Positions 26,760 through 36,948 of a stretch of 64,000 bases of DNA are shown piece after piece. The stretch lies in the NCBI RefSeq assembly GCF_900116365.1, contig NZ_FPAG01000001.1, positions 1 through 64,000 on the forward strand, given 5' to 3'. The position numbers and the translations under genes are program-made. The notes below the pieces were generated by a model. The model ran no database searches and had not been told where the DNA came from. It was given only the letters and a program-made list of their open reading frames with translations. Every line of letters starts with the position of its first letter. The stretch's first letter is position 1. The DNA is from Zhouia amylolytica (GTDB taxonomy: Bacteria; Bacteroidota; Bacteroidia; Flavobacteriales; Flavobacteriaceae).

Positions 26760-28079
26760 CTAAAAATCGGTATTAAGCAATTGTCCACTTACCTGAAGTG
26801 CTATCAACTCAGCAATCTTAGCTGTATACTTTGCCTGATTCTTTGCTAAGACAGCATTCAACAAATTTATTTGTGCCTGCCTGAATTCCAGTGATGTTGC
26901 CTGACCAATCTTATAGCGTTCTTCTGTTCTGTCAAAATTATTTTTTGTAGTCAACACATTCTTCTCCTGGGTATCATAAATAAACAATGCATTTTGATAG
27001 GTTTCCCAAGCGTTTTTAATATTTCGCTCTACCTGCAACTCTGTTTGTCTTTTTATCAATTCCTGATTTGCGTAATTGATCTTAAGGTTTTTGGTATTGG
27101 TAATTGTGCGTCCACCATCAAAAAGATCCCAGGCCAAACTAACTCCTCCCGACAAACCAGTAGAGGTATTCTGCACGGTAAAAGCCAATGGATTGTTATT
27201 CGAAGCTTCATTCCATCCATAGGATCCGGATAATCCGATAGTAGGTAAAAATCCACTTTTCACTGCTTTGTAATCATAGTTAGAAATGGAGATATTCTTC
27301 TCCATAATCAGCATTTGCACGTTATTGGATTTGGCATCATTAAACATCTCTTCCATTAATAACCCTGAAGTAAAAGTAACAGTCGTGTCGACTGTAAACC
27401 CTGCATCCAGATCTCTATTGATTACCAAGTTCAAATCTCGTTTGGTATTGCGAAGCAATTGGTCTGAATTCAGTACATTAATACTATCCGTATTTACATC
27501 AACTTCTGCGTTTAATACATCCAGGCCTGTTGCCTGACCATAGTCAAACTGATATTTAATACGTTTCAAGCGATCTTTTGAAATTTCCAAAGCCTGCTTT
27601 AAATTACCATTATTCTCCTCGATTCTTGCCACTTCATAATACACCGTAAATAACTGCACAATGGTTGATTCAATGGTTTGACGTGCCTCTAATTCAGATA
27701 AACCATACTGTTCTTTCAAGCTTTTATAATTGTAATGCCTTCCCAATCCGTCAAAAAGGGTATAATTTAAATTAAGCGAGGCATTATATCGTCTTGTTTC
27801 CACACCATCAGCAGATCGGGTCGAGCCATCGCCCAACTCTCCTTCTGTATTTTGCCGATCTATGGAACCGGAAGCATTTCCTGAAAGGATGGGTAAAAAC
27901 CCTGAATTAAGAATGTCGGCATTATTTTCAGCTATTTCTAAATTGTTATTTGCAATTTGTATCCCCAGGTTATTCTCGAGGGTAAGCTTCATGGCTTCTT
28001 CAGGAGTCAACACTTCCTGAGCTGTTAAGCTTGTCGTTACGAAAACAGTAAGTAGCAGTATACTTTTCTTAATGCTCAT
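26760..28079 (-). CDS. TolC-family outer-membrane efflux protein
   Basis: The 439-residue protein has a cleavable signal peptide (LLLTVFVTTSLTAQ) and two long repeated helical hairpins typical of the outer membrane efflux fold (AMKLTLENNLGIQIANN in the first, QTELQVERNIKNAWETYQNA in the second). It overlaps the permease gene by 11 bp, which indicates translational coupling. It forms the outer-membrane channel of the tripartite RND pump encoded with it. Confidence 0.93.
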   Translation of the reverse strand: MSIKKSILLLTVFVTTSLTAQEVLTPEEAMKLTLENNLGIQIANNNLEIAENNADILNSGFLPILSGNASGSIDRQNTEGELGDGSTRSADGVETRRYNASLNLNYTLFDGLGRHYNYKSLKEQYGLSELEARQTIESTIVQLFTVYYEVARIEENNGNLKQALEISKDRLKRIKYQFDYGQATGLDVLNAEVDVNTDSINVLNSDQLLRNTKRDLNLVINRDLDAGFTVDTTVTFTSGLLMEEMFNDAKSNNVQMLIMEKNISISNYDYKAVKSGFLPTIGLSGSYGWNEASNNNPLAFTVQNTSTGLSGGVSLAWDLFDGGRTITNTKNLKINYANQELIKRQTELQVERNIKNAWETYQNALFIYDTQEKNVLTTKNNFDRTEERYKIGQATSLEFRQAQINLLNAVLAKNQAKYTAKIAELIALQVSGQLLNTDF

Positions 28080-31000
28080 GTTCAGCTACGTTTAATTCTT
28101 TAATTGCTCTTTCAACTTCCTCTTTTGCTTTTCTCTGACCGGTCATTAACCATTTCACATTTACTTTTAAATAATTATTGGCAGACAAAAACAGTGGTAA
28201 CATTAATAAGGTTAAAAATGTCGCTATGGCAATTCCATAGGAAATGGAAATGGCCATAGGCTTTAAAAACTGTGCCTGTCGGCTTTTTTCTAAAATTAAA
28301 GGAGCCATTCCTGCTATGGTGGTTAATGAGGTTAGAAATATAGCCCTGAAACGCGACTTTCCTGCTTCAAATAAGGCATCATCGAATTTCATCCCCTCCT
28401 TTAAATTTTGATTGAATTTACCTATGAGAACCAGACCATCATTTACCATAATCCCTATTAAGGCTATAATTCCCAGCCAAGACAACACATTGATCGGAAA
28501 TCCGTGTAATTTATGTCCCCATGCTACTCCAATAACACTAAACGGTATCAAAAGAAGTAACATCAATGGCTGACTGTAAGAACGAAATGTAAATGCTATT
28601 ACCGCATAGATCAAGAATATAATTACCGGGAATACCTCACCTGCTGAACGCGATAGTTTTTGAGCCTCTCTGTTCTGCCCTTCATACGAAGCTTTTACTG
28701 TTGGGTATTTTGATTGTATTTCAGGAACGACATTCATTTTAATATCTTCCAGGATATCTGTATTGCTCAATTTTACATCTGCGAGATCGGCATTTACCTG
28801 AATCTCCCTTAAGCCTTCCAAGTGATTGATCGCAACATCACCTCTGATAATTTCATAATTAGCAATCTCATCAAAAGGAATGCGTTCACCGGCAGGTGTT
28901 ACGATACGCATCTGATCGAGATTATTGATAGACTCCCTATCTGCTCTGTCATACCGCACCCATACTCTTATCTCATCCTGACCACGCTGAAATCTTTGTG
29001 CCTGTACACCAAAGAATCCGGAGCGTACCTGACTCATTACTTCGCGCAAGCTTAACCCCAGGATATAGGCATTCTCCTTAAGGTTAATTCTGATTTCCTT
29101 AATTCCGGCCGGATCATTGTCATTAATATCTTTTAACTGCGGATTTTGAGCTAATACAGTTTTCAACTCTTCTTTAGCTGCTTTCAGTTCAGTGATATTA
29201 TTACTTAACAAGGAGACGGAAACAGGACTTCCTCCGAAGTTACCGCCGGATCCAAAAATTAAACTTTCTACTCCCTGAACACTACCAACTTTATCTCTTA
29301 GGCTATTATTTATATCCGGTGAGGGAAAATCCCGCTCTTCTCCCGGCAACAAATTGATCTGAAGCGAGGCTTTGGAACTTCCCGGTCCGATGTTTTTGAT
29401 TATATTCTCAATTACCGGTTTGTTTCCGGTTTGTCTTTGCGTATACTCCTTTCCTACCTCTATAGCGGCTAATTCTATTTCTGAAATAATAGAATCCGTT
29501 ATTTTCTCATTCGTTCCCTGAGGCATGACAAGGGAAACAGTAATACGATCACTGGCAATACTTGGAAATGTAGAGGTTCCTATAATACCCCCTCCAATTG
29601 CTCCGATGGTTATGATAAAAAAGGCACAAAACATGGCAAAAGAAAAAATCTTATTACTTAATGTGAACTTTAATACCGGAGCATACAGATAGTCTCTGAG
29701 GTATTTCATTATGCGATCACCAATTTTATTGATGTCTCTCATTTTAGCAAAGAAGGCTGCTATTTTAGTTCTTTTCTTTTTCTCTTCCTCCGATTCTCTT
29801 GACAAGGCTTTAGAGTGTGCTAAATGCGCGGGTAGTATTACCAAGGCTTCAAATAAGGATACTGTTAGCGTCAGTACAACTACTGTGGCTACTTCCGAAA
29901 AGAATTCACCAATCCTACTATCTAAAAAGAAAAATGTACTAAATGCCAGGACGGTGGTTAAAATAGCCGATACAATAGGCGGAATCACTTCCATAGTACC
30001 ATCTATTGCCGCTCTGACCGGTGATTTACCACGTTCATAATGCTGATAAATATTTTCACCAATTACTATTCCGTCATCAACCAGGATCCCGACTACTATA
30101 ATCATCCCGAATAAGGACAATACATTGATCGTAACATCAAATCCACTGGCAAAAATAAACATCCCCAAAAAAGAAATTGGTAATCCAAATGCCACCCAAA
30201 ATGCTAAACGGGTATTAAGGAAAAGTGACAAAAATACGATTACCAGGAATATTCCAACGGCTGCATTCTCTCCTAATAACTGAGTACGTTGTTTTAATCG
30301 AATGGAAGAGTCACTAACCACATCAAGTTTTACATTATTGTTTTGCTGATTAAACTCCTCTATATAACGCGCTACTTTTTCTGCGGTAGAAATCAGATCT
30401 TCTGTATTTGTATTACTAACCGCAATATTTACTGATAAATTCCCATCAAAATAGGATGCGTTTGGATTTTCGGAAAACCGATCTCTTACGGAAGCTACTT
30501 CTTGTAGTCGTATTACATTACCTGAAGGATCTGCTCTTACTATCAGGTTATTGAGTTCATCAGCATAGTACGAGCGATTATTTGCCCTGATAAGATACTC
30601 TTCTGCTGAAGTTTTAATATTACCCCCTGTAACCAGGAGATTTGTTCGCGATACAGCTTGCGCTACATCGTTAAAAGTGAGATCATAGGCAAGCAGGTCA
30701 TTTTCCCGAACGGCAATTTCAATCTCCTCATCGGGGTAGCCTGTAATTTCAATTTGCGACACCCCTTCCATACCACGCAGATCATTCTCCACTTCTCGGG
30801 CTATTTGTTTTAGGGTTGCTAAAGAAATACCATCGCCACTTACTGCGAAATTAATGGTCTCCCGAACATTTTCCCTTTTGGCTACTACCAAAGGTTCCAT
30901 TCCCGTTGGAAAAGACGGCACCCGATCTACAGCATTTTTAACCTCCAAAAGCATGAAATCTATATTTTCATCTTTTAAGATTTCAATGGTAATGGTACCA

Positions 31001-31266
31001 CTATTCTCTCTGGAGGTGGAGGTCACTCTATCTATACCTTCTAAACCTTTAAGGTTGTCTTCTATCTTTAGAATAACCCCTTCTTCAATTTCTAATGGAG
31101 AAGCTCCCGGGTAGGTAACATTAACGGTTATTGTTTTTGAATCTACTAAAGGAAAGAAAGAGGACTTGAGTCTTAAAACTCCTATAAAACCAAAAATTAT
31201 AATTGCCAGTATACAAACATTTACCGCAACGTGATATTTTATGAAATACGAAATAATCTTCCTCAT
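28069..31266 (-). CDS. RND-family efflux permease (AcrB/MexB-type)
   Basis: The 1065 residues show two repeats of six membrane helices with large periplasmic loops. The first helix covers about residues 13-31. The fourth contains the paired Asp of the proton relay (VGILVDDGIVIGENI), and a related VNDGLVLIGKF lies in the second half. Porter-domain text (GMEPLVVAKRENVRETINFAV) matches hydrophobe/amphiphile efflux members. The adaptor gene ends 5 bp upstream. Substrate range cannot be read from the sequence. Confidence 0.95.
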   Translation of the reverse strand: MRKIISYFIKYHVAVNVCILAIIIFGFIGVLRLKSSFFPLVDSKTITVNVTYPGASPLEIEEGVILKIEDNLKGLEGIDRVTSTSRENSGTITIEILKDENIDFMLLEVKNAVDRVPSFPTGMEPLVVAKRENVRETINFAVSGDGISLATLKQIAREVENDLRGMEGVSQIEITGYPDEEIEIAVRENDLLAYDLTFNDVAQAVSRTNLLVTGGNIKTSAEEYLIRANNRSYYADELNNLIVRADPSGNVIRLQEVASVRDRFSENPNASYFDGNLSVNIAVSNTNTEDLISTAEKVARYIEEFNQQNNNVKLDVVSDSSIRLKQRTQLLGENAAVGIFLVIVFLSLFLNTRLAFWVAFGLPISFLGMFIFASGFDVTINVLSLFGMIIVVGILVDDGIVIGENIYQHYERGKSPVRAAIDGTMEVIPPIVSAILTTVLAFSTFFFLDSRIGEFFSEVATVVVLTLTVSLFEALVILPAHLAHSKALSRESEEEKKKRTKIAAFFAKMRDINKIGDRIMKYLRDYLYAPVLKFTLSNKIFSFAMFCAFFIITIGAIGGGIIGTSTFPSIASDRITVSLVMPQGTNEKITDSIISEIELAAIEVGKEYTQRQTGNKPVIENIIKNIGPGSSKASLQINLLPGEERDFPSPDINNSLRDKVGSVQGVESLIFGSGGNFGGSPVSVSLLSNNITELKAAKEELKTVLAQNPQLKDINDNDPAGIKEIRINLKENAYILGLSLREVMSQVRSGFFGVQAQRFQRGQDEIRVWVRYDRADRESINNLDQMRIVTPAGERIPFDEIANYEIIRGDVAINHLEGLREIQVNADLADVKLSNTDILEDIKMNVVPEIQSKYPTVKASYEGQNREAQKLSRSAGEVFPVIIFLIYAVIAFTFRSYSQPLMLLLLIPFSVIGVAWGHKLHGFPINVLSWLGIIALIGIMVNDGLVLIGKFNQNLKEGMKFDDALFEAGKSRFRAIFLTSLTTIAGMAPLILEKSRQAQFLKPMAISISYGIAIATFLTLLMLPLFLSANNYLKVNVKWLMTGQRKAKEEVERAIKELNVAEHEH

Positions 31267-31271
31267 AATCC

Positions 31272-32405
31272 CTATTCTGCCTTATTTGTTGCTGACGAGT
31301 CGTTATATATCTTCACCAACATACCAGGATAGGCTCCAGGCACAGGTCGTGTTAATATTTGGGTTCCATCAGGGATATCCTTTACAACTACTTTTTTATC
31401 TGAATAATACACTGGTTTTACTGGCAGTACGTCTAACAGGCTATCCTTGACAACAAAAACTTCCTGGTTTTCAAGAAGTAACTTTCTATCAATTTCAATA
31501 GCATTTTTTTCTTCTTTTGCATCAATTAATGCTTCCAGGTACATCCCCTCCTTTAAATCGTCGGATGTAACTTCAGCAAATGCGCTTATGGTTTGACTCT
31601 GAGGATTAACTCTTCCGTTAACCCTAACGATCTTTCCTTCCCAACTTTGGGTTTTATCAAGATTTGTAAGCTCTACCCGCTCTCCTACTTTTAAAAGTCC
31701 TGCAAACGACTTATTCACAGTTACTTCCAATTCATATACAGAAGGATCTATAAACTCTCCTAACTTTTGTCCATTTCTAATGAGTGTCCCTTCAGTGACC
31801 AAGGCTTCTGTTAAGACTCCTGAAAAGGGAGCCGTAATATAATATTTAGCCAGTCGCTGCTCGGCATTTTTAACTGAATAATAGGTCGTTAAAATATTTC
31901 GACCGGTAATAAAATAACGTTCTTTATCGGAAGTGAACTTCGGTAACTCCGGAGTAGGTTTATTAAGATCGTAATTATCGAGGTAATTCTGCCATTTAGG
32001 ATAAAAATCAGGGAAGTCTAATCTTAAATCCGGGATGGCTGCGGCGATAAGATTATACAAATTACTTTTTTGGGATTGCACTCCTGCAGCAAACTCTGAG
32101 GCATCTATTCGAAGTAGTGTTTGTCCGGCTTTAAAGTTTTGACCTTCTTTAAAAGGTCTGCTACTGCCTTTAAAAATTCCCTGAACTTCTGCAAACAATT
32201 CAACCCGGCGTTTTGCTGTTAAACTCCCATTACTATTAACAATAATAGGTACGGTTTCGTTTTGAACCTTTTCTACAAAGACAGTCTTTGCTCTCTTTTG
32301 TATTACAGGCTTTGGCTTATTCTTACTATCGATTAAATATTTGGCAAAGAATATCGAACCAACGATAACTCCTACGCCTAACACAGACAAAATTAAGTTT
32401 CTCAT
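31272..32405 (-). CDS. RND efflux periplasmic adaptor (membrane fusion protein)
   Basis: The 377-residue protein starts with an N-terminal membrane anchor (ILSVLGVGVIVGSIFFAKYL). Next comes a biotinyl/lipoyl half-motif (AEVQGIFKGSSRPFKEGQNFKAGQTLLRID), a short helical hairpin and a second lipoyl half (YYITAPFSGVLTEALV) leading into beta-barrel domains. It is the first gene of the pump operon and links permease and TolC. A CAAATCTA box (minus-strand TAGATTTG) lies 22 bp upstream. Confidence 0.93.
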   Translation of the reverse strand: MRNLILSVLGVGVIVGSIFFAKYLIDSKNKPKPVIQKRAKTVFVEKVQNETVPIIVNSNGSLTAKRRVELFAEVQGIFKGSSRPFKEGQNFKAGQTLLRIDASEFAAGVQSQKSNLYNLIAAAIPDLRLDFPDFYPKWQNYLDNYDLNKPTPELPKFTSDKERYFITGRNILTTYYSVKNAEQRLAKYYITAPFSGVLTEALVTEGTLIRNGQKLGEFIDPSVYELEVTVNKSFAGLLKVGERVELTNLDKTQSWEGKIVRVNGRVNPQSQTISAFAEVTSDDLKEGMYLEALIDAKEEKNAIEIDRKLLLENQEVFVVKDSLLDVLPVKPVYYSDKKVVVKDIPDGTQILTRPVPGAYPGMLVKIYNDSSATNKAE

Positions 32406-32426
32406 AAGTAGCTTTAAGGTATGCTA

Positions 32427-32453
32427 CAAATCTATCTATTTGAAAGTGCGCAA
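32427..32453 (-). promoter_or_regulatory. Candidate promoter of RND efflux operon
   Basis: Read on the minus strand, TAGATTTG (32427-32434) fits the Bacteroidota -7 box. A TTTG/TTG lies 16 bp further upstream (32451-32453), a little closer than usual. Confidence 0.4.
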
Positions 32454-32481
32454 ATAGTTAAATATATCTTAAAAAGATCTT

Positions 32482-34392
32482 TTATGCATTGTCTTCCAAT
32501 TCTTCCGAGATATTTTCCCAGTCTTGCATTAAACGCTCTAAATCGGCTTTCTTTTTTGAATAATTTTCAAAGAACACCGTATCCTCAGATAGTTCGTCAT
32601 AGTTCTCAGCTAATTTTAAATCGGCCTTTTCTAAAGCTTTTTCTAATTCTGAGATCTGGGATTCTACCTTACTGAGCTTATTCTTCAACGACTTGAGTTT
32701 CTTCTGATCTTCATAAGAGATGGCTCCGGAAGACTCTTTTTTCTCCTCTTTTATTTTATCTCGTTTTTCTATTTCACGAAAGTCTTCAACCTTACGTTGT
32801 TCAAGGTAGAAATTAATATCTCCCAGATATTCTTTGATGTTTTTATTTCTAAATTCATAAACCTTGTTCGTTAGACCTTGAAGAAAATCACGATCGTGAG
32901 AAACCAGAATTAATGTCCCTTCAAAGTTTTGAAGCGCTCCTTTTAAGACATTTTTAGACTTAATATCAAGGTGGTTTGTCGGTTCGTCCATTACAAGCAC
33001 GTTAAATGGATGTAAAAGCATTTTACAAAGAGCTAATCTGTTCCTTTCACCTCCGGAGAGTACTTTTACCTTTTTATCGACATCATCTCCACGGAATAAA
33101 AAAGAGCCCAACATGTCTCTTACCTTAGCACGGTTGTTATCTGTTGCTGCATCGAGCATGGTATCTAACACCGTCTTTTCTCCGTCTAGGTAATCCGCTT
33201 GATTCTGGGCAAAATAACCTAATTGCACATTATGACCTAATTTAAGCGTACCAGCATAAGGGATCTCCCCAACAATCATTTTAGCCAGGGTTGTCTTTCC
33301 TTGTCCGTTTTGACCAACAAACGCTGTCTTACTCCCTCTTTCCACTAACAGGTTAATATTTTTCAACACTTCCTTATCCCCATAGCTCTTTGCGGCTTTG
33401 TCAGCTTCAAGTACAACTTTACCAGGCTGAATTGATACAGGAAAACGCACATTCATTACAGCATTATCTTCTTCATCTACCTCGATACGGTCAATCTTAT
33501 CCAGCTTTTTAATTAAGGACTGGGCCATGGAAGCCTTACTGGCCTTCGCCCTGAATTTTTCGATCAGTTTTTCAGTTTGCTGAATCTGTTTCTCCTGATT
33601 TTTTTGAGCATTCATTTGTTGCTCACGCATTTCGGCTCTTAATTTCAGGTATTTAGAATATGGCTTGGGATAATCATAAATCTTACCCAATGAAATTTCA
33701 ATGGTCCTATTCGTTACATTATCGAGGAACATTTTATCGTGTGAAACAATAACTACTGCTCCGCTATAGGCATTAAGGAATTGCTCCAACCAAATAATCG
33801 ATTCGATATCGAGGTGGTTGGTCGGCTCATCCAGAAGCAACACATCATTGTCCTGGAGTAACAACTTAGCCAGCTCAATACGCATTCTCCAACCTCCTGA
33901 GAACGAATCTGTCAGTTTATCAAAATCATCGCGTTTAAAACCAAGGCCCTGAAGGACCTTTTCGGTATTTCCCTGGTAATTATAACCTCCGAGAACCTCA
34001 TATCTATGTGTAATATCATTGAGGTCTATCATTAATTGATTATACCCTTCACTATCATAATCCGTTCGTGTTGCGAGTTGGTGATTAATTTCATCCATTT
34101 TAAACTCTAGACCTTTAATTTCTTCAAAGGCCTGATAAGCTTCCTCCAGTACGGTACGACCTTTAACAAAATCAATATCTTGTTTTAAAAAACCAATTTT
34201 AACTTCCTTATCTGTTGCAATAACACCAGTATCAGCTTCTGTTTCTTTAGACAGTAATTTAAGCATGGTTGATTTTCCTGCCCCATTTTTACCAATGAGT
34301 CCAGCCCTATCTCCCGGACTTAATCTAAAAGAAACTTCATCAAACAAAACTTCACCCCCGAATGAAACTGATAAATTATGTACGTTTAACAT
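32482..34392 (-). CDS. ABC-F family ATPase (ribosome-associated)
   Basis: This 636-residue soluble protein has two ABC domains and no membrane segments. Walker A motifs are GKNGAGKST and GQNGQGKTT. Signature motifs are FSGGWRMRIELAK and LSGGERNRLALCK, both followed by LLLDEPTNHLD / VMDEPTNHLD. A charged linker (about 240-320) and a C-terminal coiled coil (about 540-630, KKLKSLKNKLSKVESQ) complete the ABC-F layout. Such proteins act on ribosomes in translation or antibiotic protection; which role applies here is not visible. Confidence 0.93.
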   Translation of the reverse strand: MLNVHNLSVSFGGEVLFDEVSFRLSPGDRAGLIGKNGAGKSTMLKLLSKETEADTGVIATDKEVKIGFLKQDIDFVKGRTVLEEAYQAFEEIKGLEFKMDEINHQLATRTDYDSEGYNQLMIDLNDITHRYEVLGGYNYQGNTEKVLQGLGFKRDDFDKLTDSFSGGWRMRIELAKLLLQDNDVLLLDEPTNHLDIESIIWLEQFLNAYSGAVVIVSHDKMFLDNVTNRTIEISLGKIYDYPKPYSKYLKLRAEMREQQMNAQKNQEKQIQQTEKLIEKFRAKASKASMAQSLIKKLDKIDRIEVDEEDNAVMNVRFPVSIQPGKVVLEADKAAKSYGDKEVLKNINLLVERGSKTAFVGQNGQGKTTLAKMIVGEIPYAGTLKLGHNVQLGYFAQNQADYLDGEKTVLDTMLDAATDNNRAKVRDMLGSFLFRGDDVDKKVKVLSGGERNRLALCKMLLHPFNVLVMDEPTNHLDIKSKNVLKGALQNFEGTLILVSHDRDFLQGLTNKVYEFRNKNIKEYLGDINFYLEQRKVEDFREIEKRDKIKEEKKESSGAISYEDQKKLKSLKNKLSKVESQISELEKALEKADLKLAENYDELSEDTVFFENYSKKKADLERLMQDWENISEELEDNA

Positions 34393-34434
34393 CTATTTGT
34401 TACAATTGTTACTAATAATATTTTGCAGTATATG

Positions 34435-34442
34435 TACTTTTG
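34435..34442 (+). promoter_or_regulatory. -7 box before the DUF983 gene
   Basis: TACTTTTG matches TAnnTTTG and sits 16 bp before the chosen start codon at 34459, giving a very short leader. No clear -33 TTTG at the usual distance. Confidence 0.4.
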
Positions 34443-34458
34443 TACAAAACCTGTGCAA

Positions 34459-34854
34459 ATGTTAAAAAAAGGAACGAAACTCTACAGTATTTTAACAGGA
34501 AGTTGTCCTAAATGTCATGAAGAGAGTATGTATTTAGATAATAATATGTATAATCTATCCAGCATATTCAAAATGCATGATCACTGCTCTCACTGTGGTA
34601 CCAAATATAAAATCGAACCTTCATTCTTTTACGGGGCGATGTATGTTAGCTATGGTGTAGGGGTAGCAGTAGCCGTGGCAGCATTTGTTTTAAGTTATTT
34701 GATTATAGGCTCCAGTTTAAAGACATCCTTTATTGCGATTGTAGGATCTTTAATTGTATTTATGCCTGTAATCATGCGATTTTCCCGAAATATCTGGATT
34801 AATTTCTTTATTAAATACGACCCTAAATCTTTGAAAAATCCTTCCAACAAATAG
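34459..34854 (+). CDS. DUF983 family membrane protein
   Basis: With the start at 34459 the protein is 131 residues. It has two Cys pairs (SCPKCHEES and HCSHCGTKY) forming a probable zinc site, then two membrane helices (about 60-80 and 85-105). This is the DUF983 layout. An upstream ATG at 34423 would add 12 residues overlapping the -7 box. It is convergent with the FAD oxidoreductase, 7 bp apart. The function of the family is not known. Confidence 0.85.
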   Translation: MLKKGTKLYSILTGSCPKCHEESMYLDNNMYNLSSIFKMHDHCSHCGTKYKIEPSFFYGAMYVSYGVGVAVAVAAFVLSYLIIGSSLKTSFIAIVGSLIVFMPVIMRFSRNIWINFFIKYDPKSLKNPSNK

Positions 34855-34861
34855 CATCCAA

Positions 34862-35923
34862 CTATTGGTTTAGACTTTTGTACTTTTTATCGAACCTTCT
34901 GATATTCATGTCTTCATCAAGCTCCGATTGATGTGTTATGAATTGATATAATTGCTCCGAAGCATCTGGAGCTATCATTACTCCTCTAGAGCCCATACCA
35001 TTTAAGATGTATATATTTTTATATTCAGGATGTTGCCCTACCAGAGGTCTTCTATCTGTAACTGTAGGCCTGATCCCCGCTTTTTGATCAACCACTTTAT
35101 AGTCACATTTTATAAAGGTCTCCATCTTGCTCAACAATTCCTGCCTGGCTTTTTCAGTGACCTCGTTCGTTTTATCGTGCCACTCATATGTCGCTCCAAC
35201 ACGATAAAGATCTTCACCAATCGGAATGAGAAATACAGATGACTTCAGGACAAAATTGATTTTAAGTGCTGGTGCATGAATCGTCAACAACTCACCTTTG
35301 GTTCCGTTTAAAGGCAGGTAATTAAAAAATGGATTTTTTTTAAGTCCAAATCCATCACAAAACACAATGTGCTTTGCTTTTAAGTCCTTATACTGAATAT
35401 GGTTTTCACTCAACTCCAGAAGTTCATAGTTAAACTTTTCCCGGAGCAACAGCCCTTTTGAATTCAGGTATTTGGTATAGGCCTTAACCAAAGATTCAGT
35501 ATCAATTCTTCCAGTACCTAGCACTTCTCCATAACCATAAGTTGCCTCTATACAACTGTGATCCTTCTGAATAATTTTAGTTGACAAGAAATCTTCTAAT
35601 AGCGGTTTATCAGATGCATCAAACCATAGGTTTTGCTCTTCAACGGAAGCAAAACGTCTATACACAGGTACTTTATAATCGAAACGCATGTCTAACTTAC
35701 TTTCTAAACGAGCATAAAAAGGTTTCGCTTTTTTTAACTGTTCATGAGCCCTCCAGACTTTTGTAAAGCGCTTCAAAATAACAGGATTATACAATCCTCC
35801 GGCAACTACGGACGATTGTTGAGAATCGTCATCAAAAACCACAAAAGTTTTGTTACCTGCTAACAATTGTTCAGCAAAGGAAGTCCCTGCCAAACCCAAA
35901 CCTACTATTATATAATCCACCAT
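34862..35923 (-). CDS. FAD-dependent oxidoreductase (DAO family)
   Basis: The 353 residues begin with the dinucleotide-binding motif (YIIVGLGLAGTSFAEQLL) and carry DAO-type segments (VAGGLYNPVILKRF, TDRRPLVGQHPEY, NGMGSRGVMIAP). This is close to the family of D-amino-acid oxidase-like and MnmC C-terminal-like enzymes. The substrate is not known. It lies downstream of gldN but has its own promoter candidate immediately before the start. Confidence 0.87.
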   Translation of the reverse strand: MVDYIIVGLGLAGTSFAEQLLAGNKTFVVFDDDSQQSSVVAGGLYNPVILKRFTKVWRAHEQLKKAKPFYARLESKLDMRFDYKVPVYRRFASVEEQNLWFDASDKPLLEDFLSTKIIQKDHSCIEATYGYGEVLGTGRIDTESLVKAYTKYLNSKGLLLREKFNYELLELSENHIQYKDLKAKHIVFCDGFGLKKNPFFNYLPLNGTKGELLTIHAPALKINFVLKSSVFLIPIGEDLYRVGATYEWHDKTNEVTEKARQELLSKMETFIKCDYKVVDQKAGIRPTVTDRRPLVGQHPEYKNIYILNGMGSRGVMIAPDASEQLYQFITHQSELDEDMNIRRFDKKYKSLNQ

Positions 35924-35927
35924 AGCG

Positions 35928-35957
35928 CAAAGGTAGCCGTTATTTGAATCTAAACAA
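35928..35957 (-). promoter_or_regulatory. Promoter of FAD oxidoreductase, likely leaderless
   Basis: On the minus strand TTG (35955-35957), 19 bp of spacer and TACCTTTG (35928-35935) form a full Bacteroidota promoter. The box ends only 4 bp before the ATG at 35923, so the transcript would have almost no leader. Confidence 0.55.
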
Positions 35958-35964
35958 GGTAATT

Positions 35965-36000
35965 AAAAAACAAATCGCCTGACCGGTTGGTCAGGCGATA
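35965..36000 (-). terminator. Terminator of the gldKLMN operon
   Basis: An 11-bp perfect stem ATCGCCTGACC / GGTCAGGCGAT with a GGTT loop is followed on the minus strand by TTGTTTTTT. It lies 31 bp after the gldN stop. Confidence 0.85.
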
Positions 36001-36030
36001 TATTGTATATTGAATTGGAAATCGACTTAT

Positions 36031-36921
36031 TTAGTAACTCCACATATCTTGCTCTTTATCACGTAATCGTTCTTTGATACGCTGAGCTTCCAATAACTGG
36101 AATAATGCATTGTCTTGTATATAATCTTCGATCTTCCTGTCTCCATAAACATTCTCTTCCTTATAAATATAGGCATTAAAACGCCGTGCATTTAACAATT
36201 GATCGAAAGAGATAGGTCGTGCAGTGTTAGCACCATTAAATGCCTTAGCTTCGTGTAGAATCTCTCTGGCACTTGGAAACCAAACCCAAAATAGAGGCAC
36301 CAAATCCTGGTGTTCACTATCGATAAAGTTCACATCCGGAGCAACAGGTGCAAGTCCTATAAGTCTATACTTAAGTTCACCTTGACGCTTATCAAAATAC
36401 CACACTCCTTTAATCCAGTATTCCTGAATATCAGCTGAGGTAATTCTCCTTCTGTTTACATACTCAGGAGAAACCTGCTCTCCTGCATTTAGTTGTTCGT
36501 AACCAAGATCTGTAGTATCTACTTTAACCAAGGTAGCTTCTAAATCTTCAAAATTTCTTCGCTCTGTGAAGTATGAATCCACGTAAATATCCTGAAGATT
36601 CCCATTTTTAATATTCTTTACCAGCACATCGTACAGTGATCTTCTATCACTTCCGATGCCTACGGTATCAACCGGATAATATAATGGGAAATTAATCCTT
36701 TCATCTAAATCGATACGCTCCCATGTAGTTTTAGACCATAAAATATCTCTATCATCTACATACCCATAAGGTAGTGGTGCGTCATTATCAGCTTCAATTT
36801 GCTCCATTGTTTTAACCCCTACTTGTTCTGGGATCTTGGCATTAAGTAAGTTTGCCTGAGCAAATGTCGCAGTACTAAAAAGTACTCCCGAGATTACACA
36901 TATTATACTTTTCCAATTCAT
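36031..36921 (-). CDS. gldN: Gliding motility / T9SS protein GldN
   Basis: The 296-residue protein has a signal peptide ending FAQANLL, then the GldN/PorN body (YGYVDDRDILWSKTTWERIDL, and SPEYVNRRRITSADIQEYWIKG). It is the last of four adjacent gld genes in the canonical order. GldN/PorN associates with GldK/PorK in the periplasmic ring of the type IX secretion system. A hairpin occupies the gap to gldM. Confidence 0.95.
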   Translation of the reverse strand: MNWKSIICVISGVLFSTATFAQANLLNAKIPEQVGVKTMEQIEADNDAPLPYGYVDDRDILWSKTTWERIDLDERINFPLYYPVDTVGIGSDRRSLYDVLVKNIKNGNLQDIYVDSYFTERRNFEDLEATLVKVDTTDLGYEQLNAGEQVSPEYVNRRRITSADIQEYWIKGVWYFDKRQGELKYRLIGLAPVAPDVNFIDSEHQDLVPLFWVWFPSAREILHEAKAFNGANTARPISFDQLLNARRFNAYIYKEENVYGDRKIEDYIQDNALFQLLEAQRIKERLRDKEQDMWSY

Positions 36922-36948
36922 AATAACTTGTAATATTTTGTTCTTATT

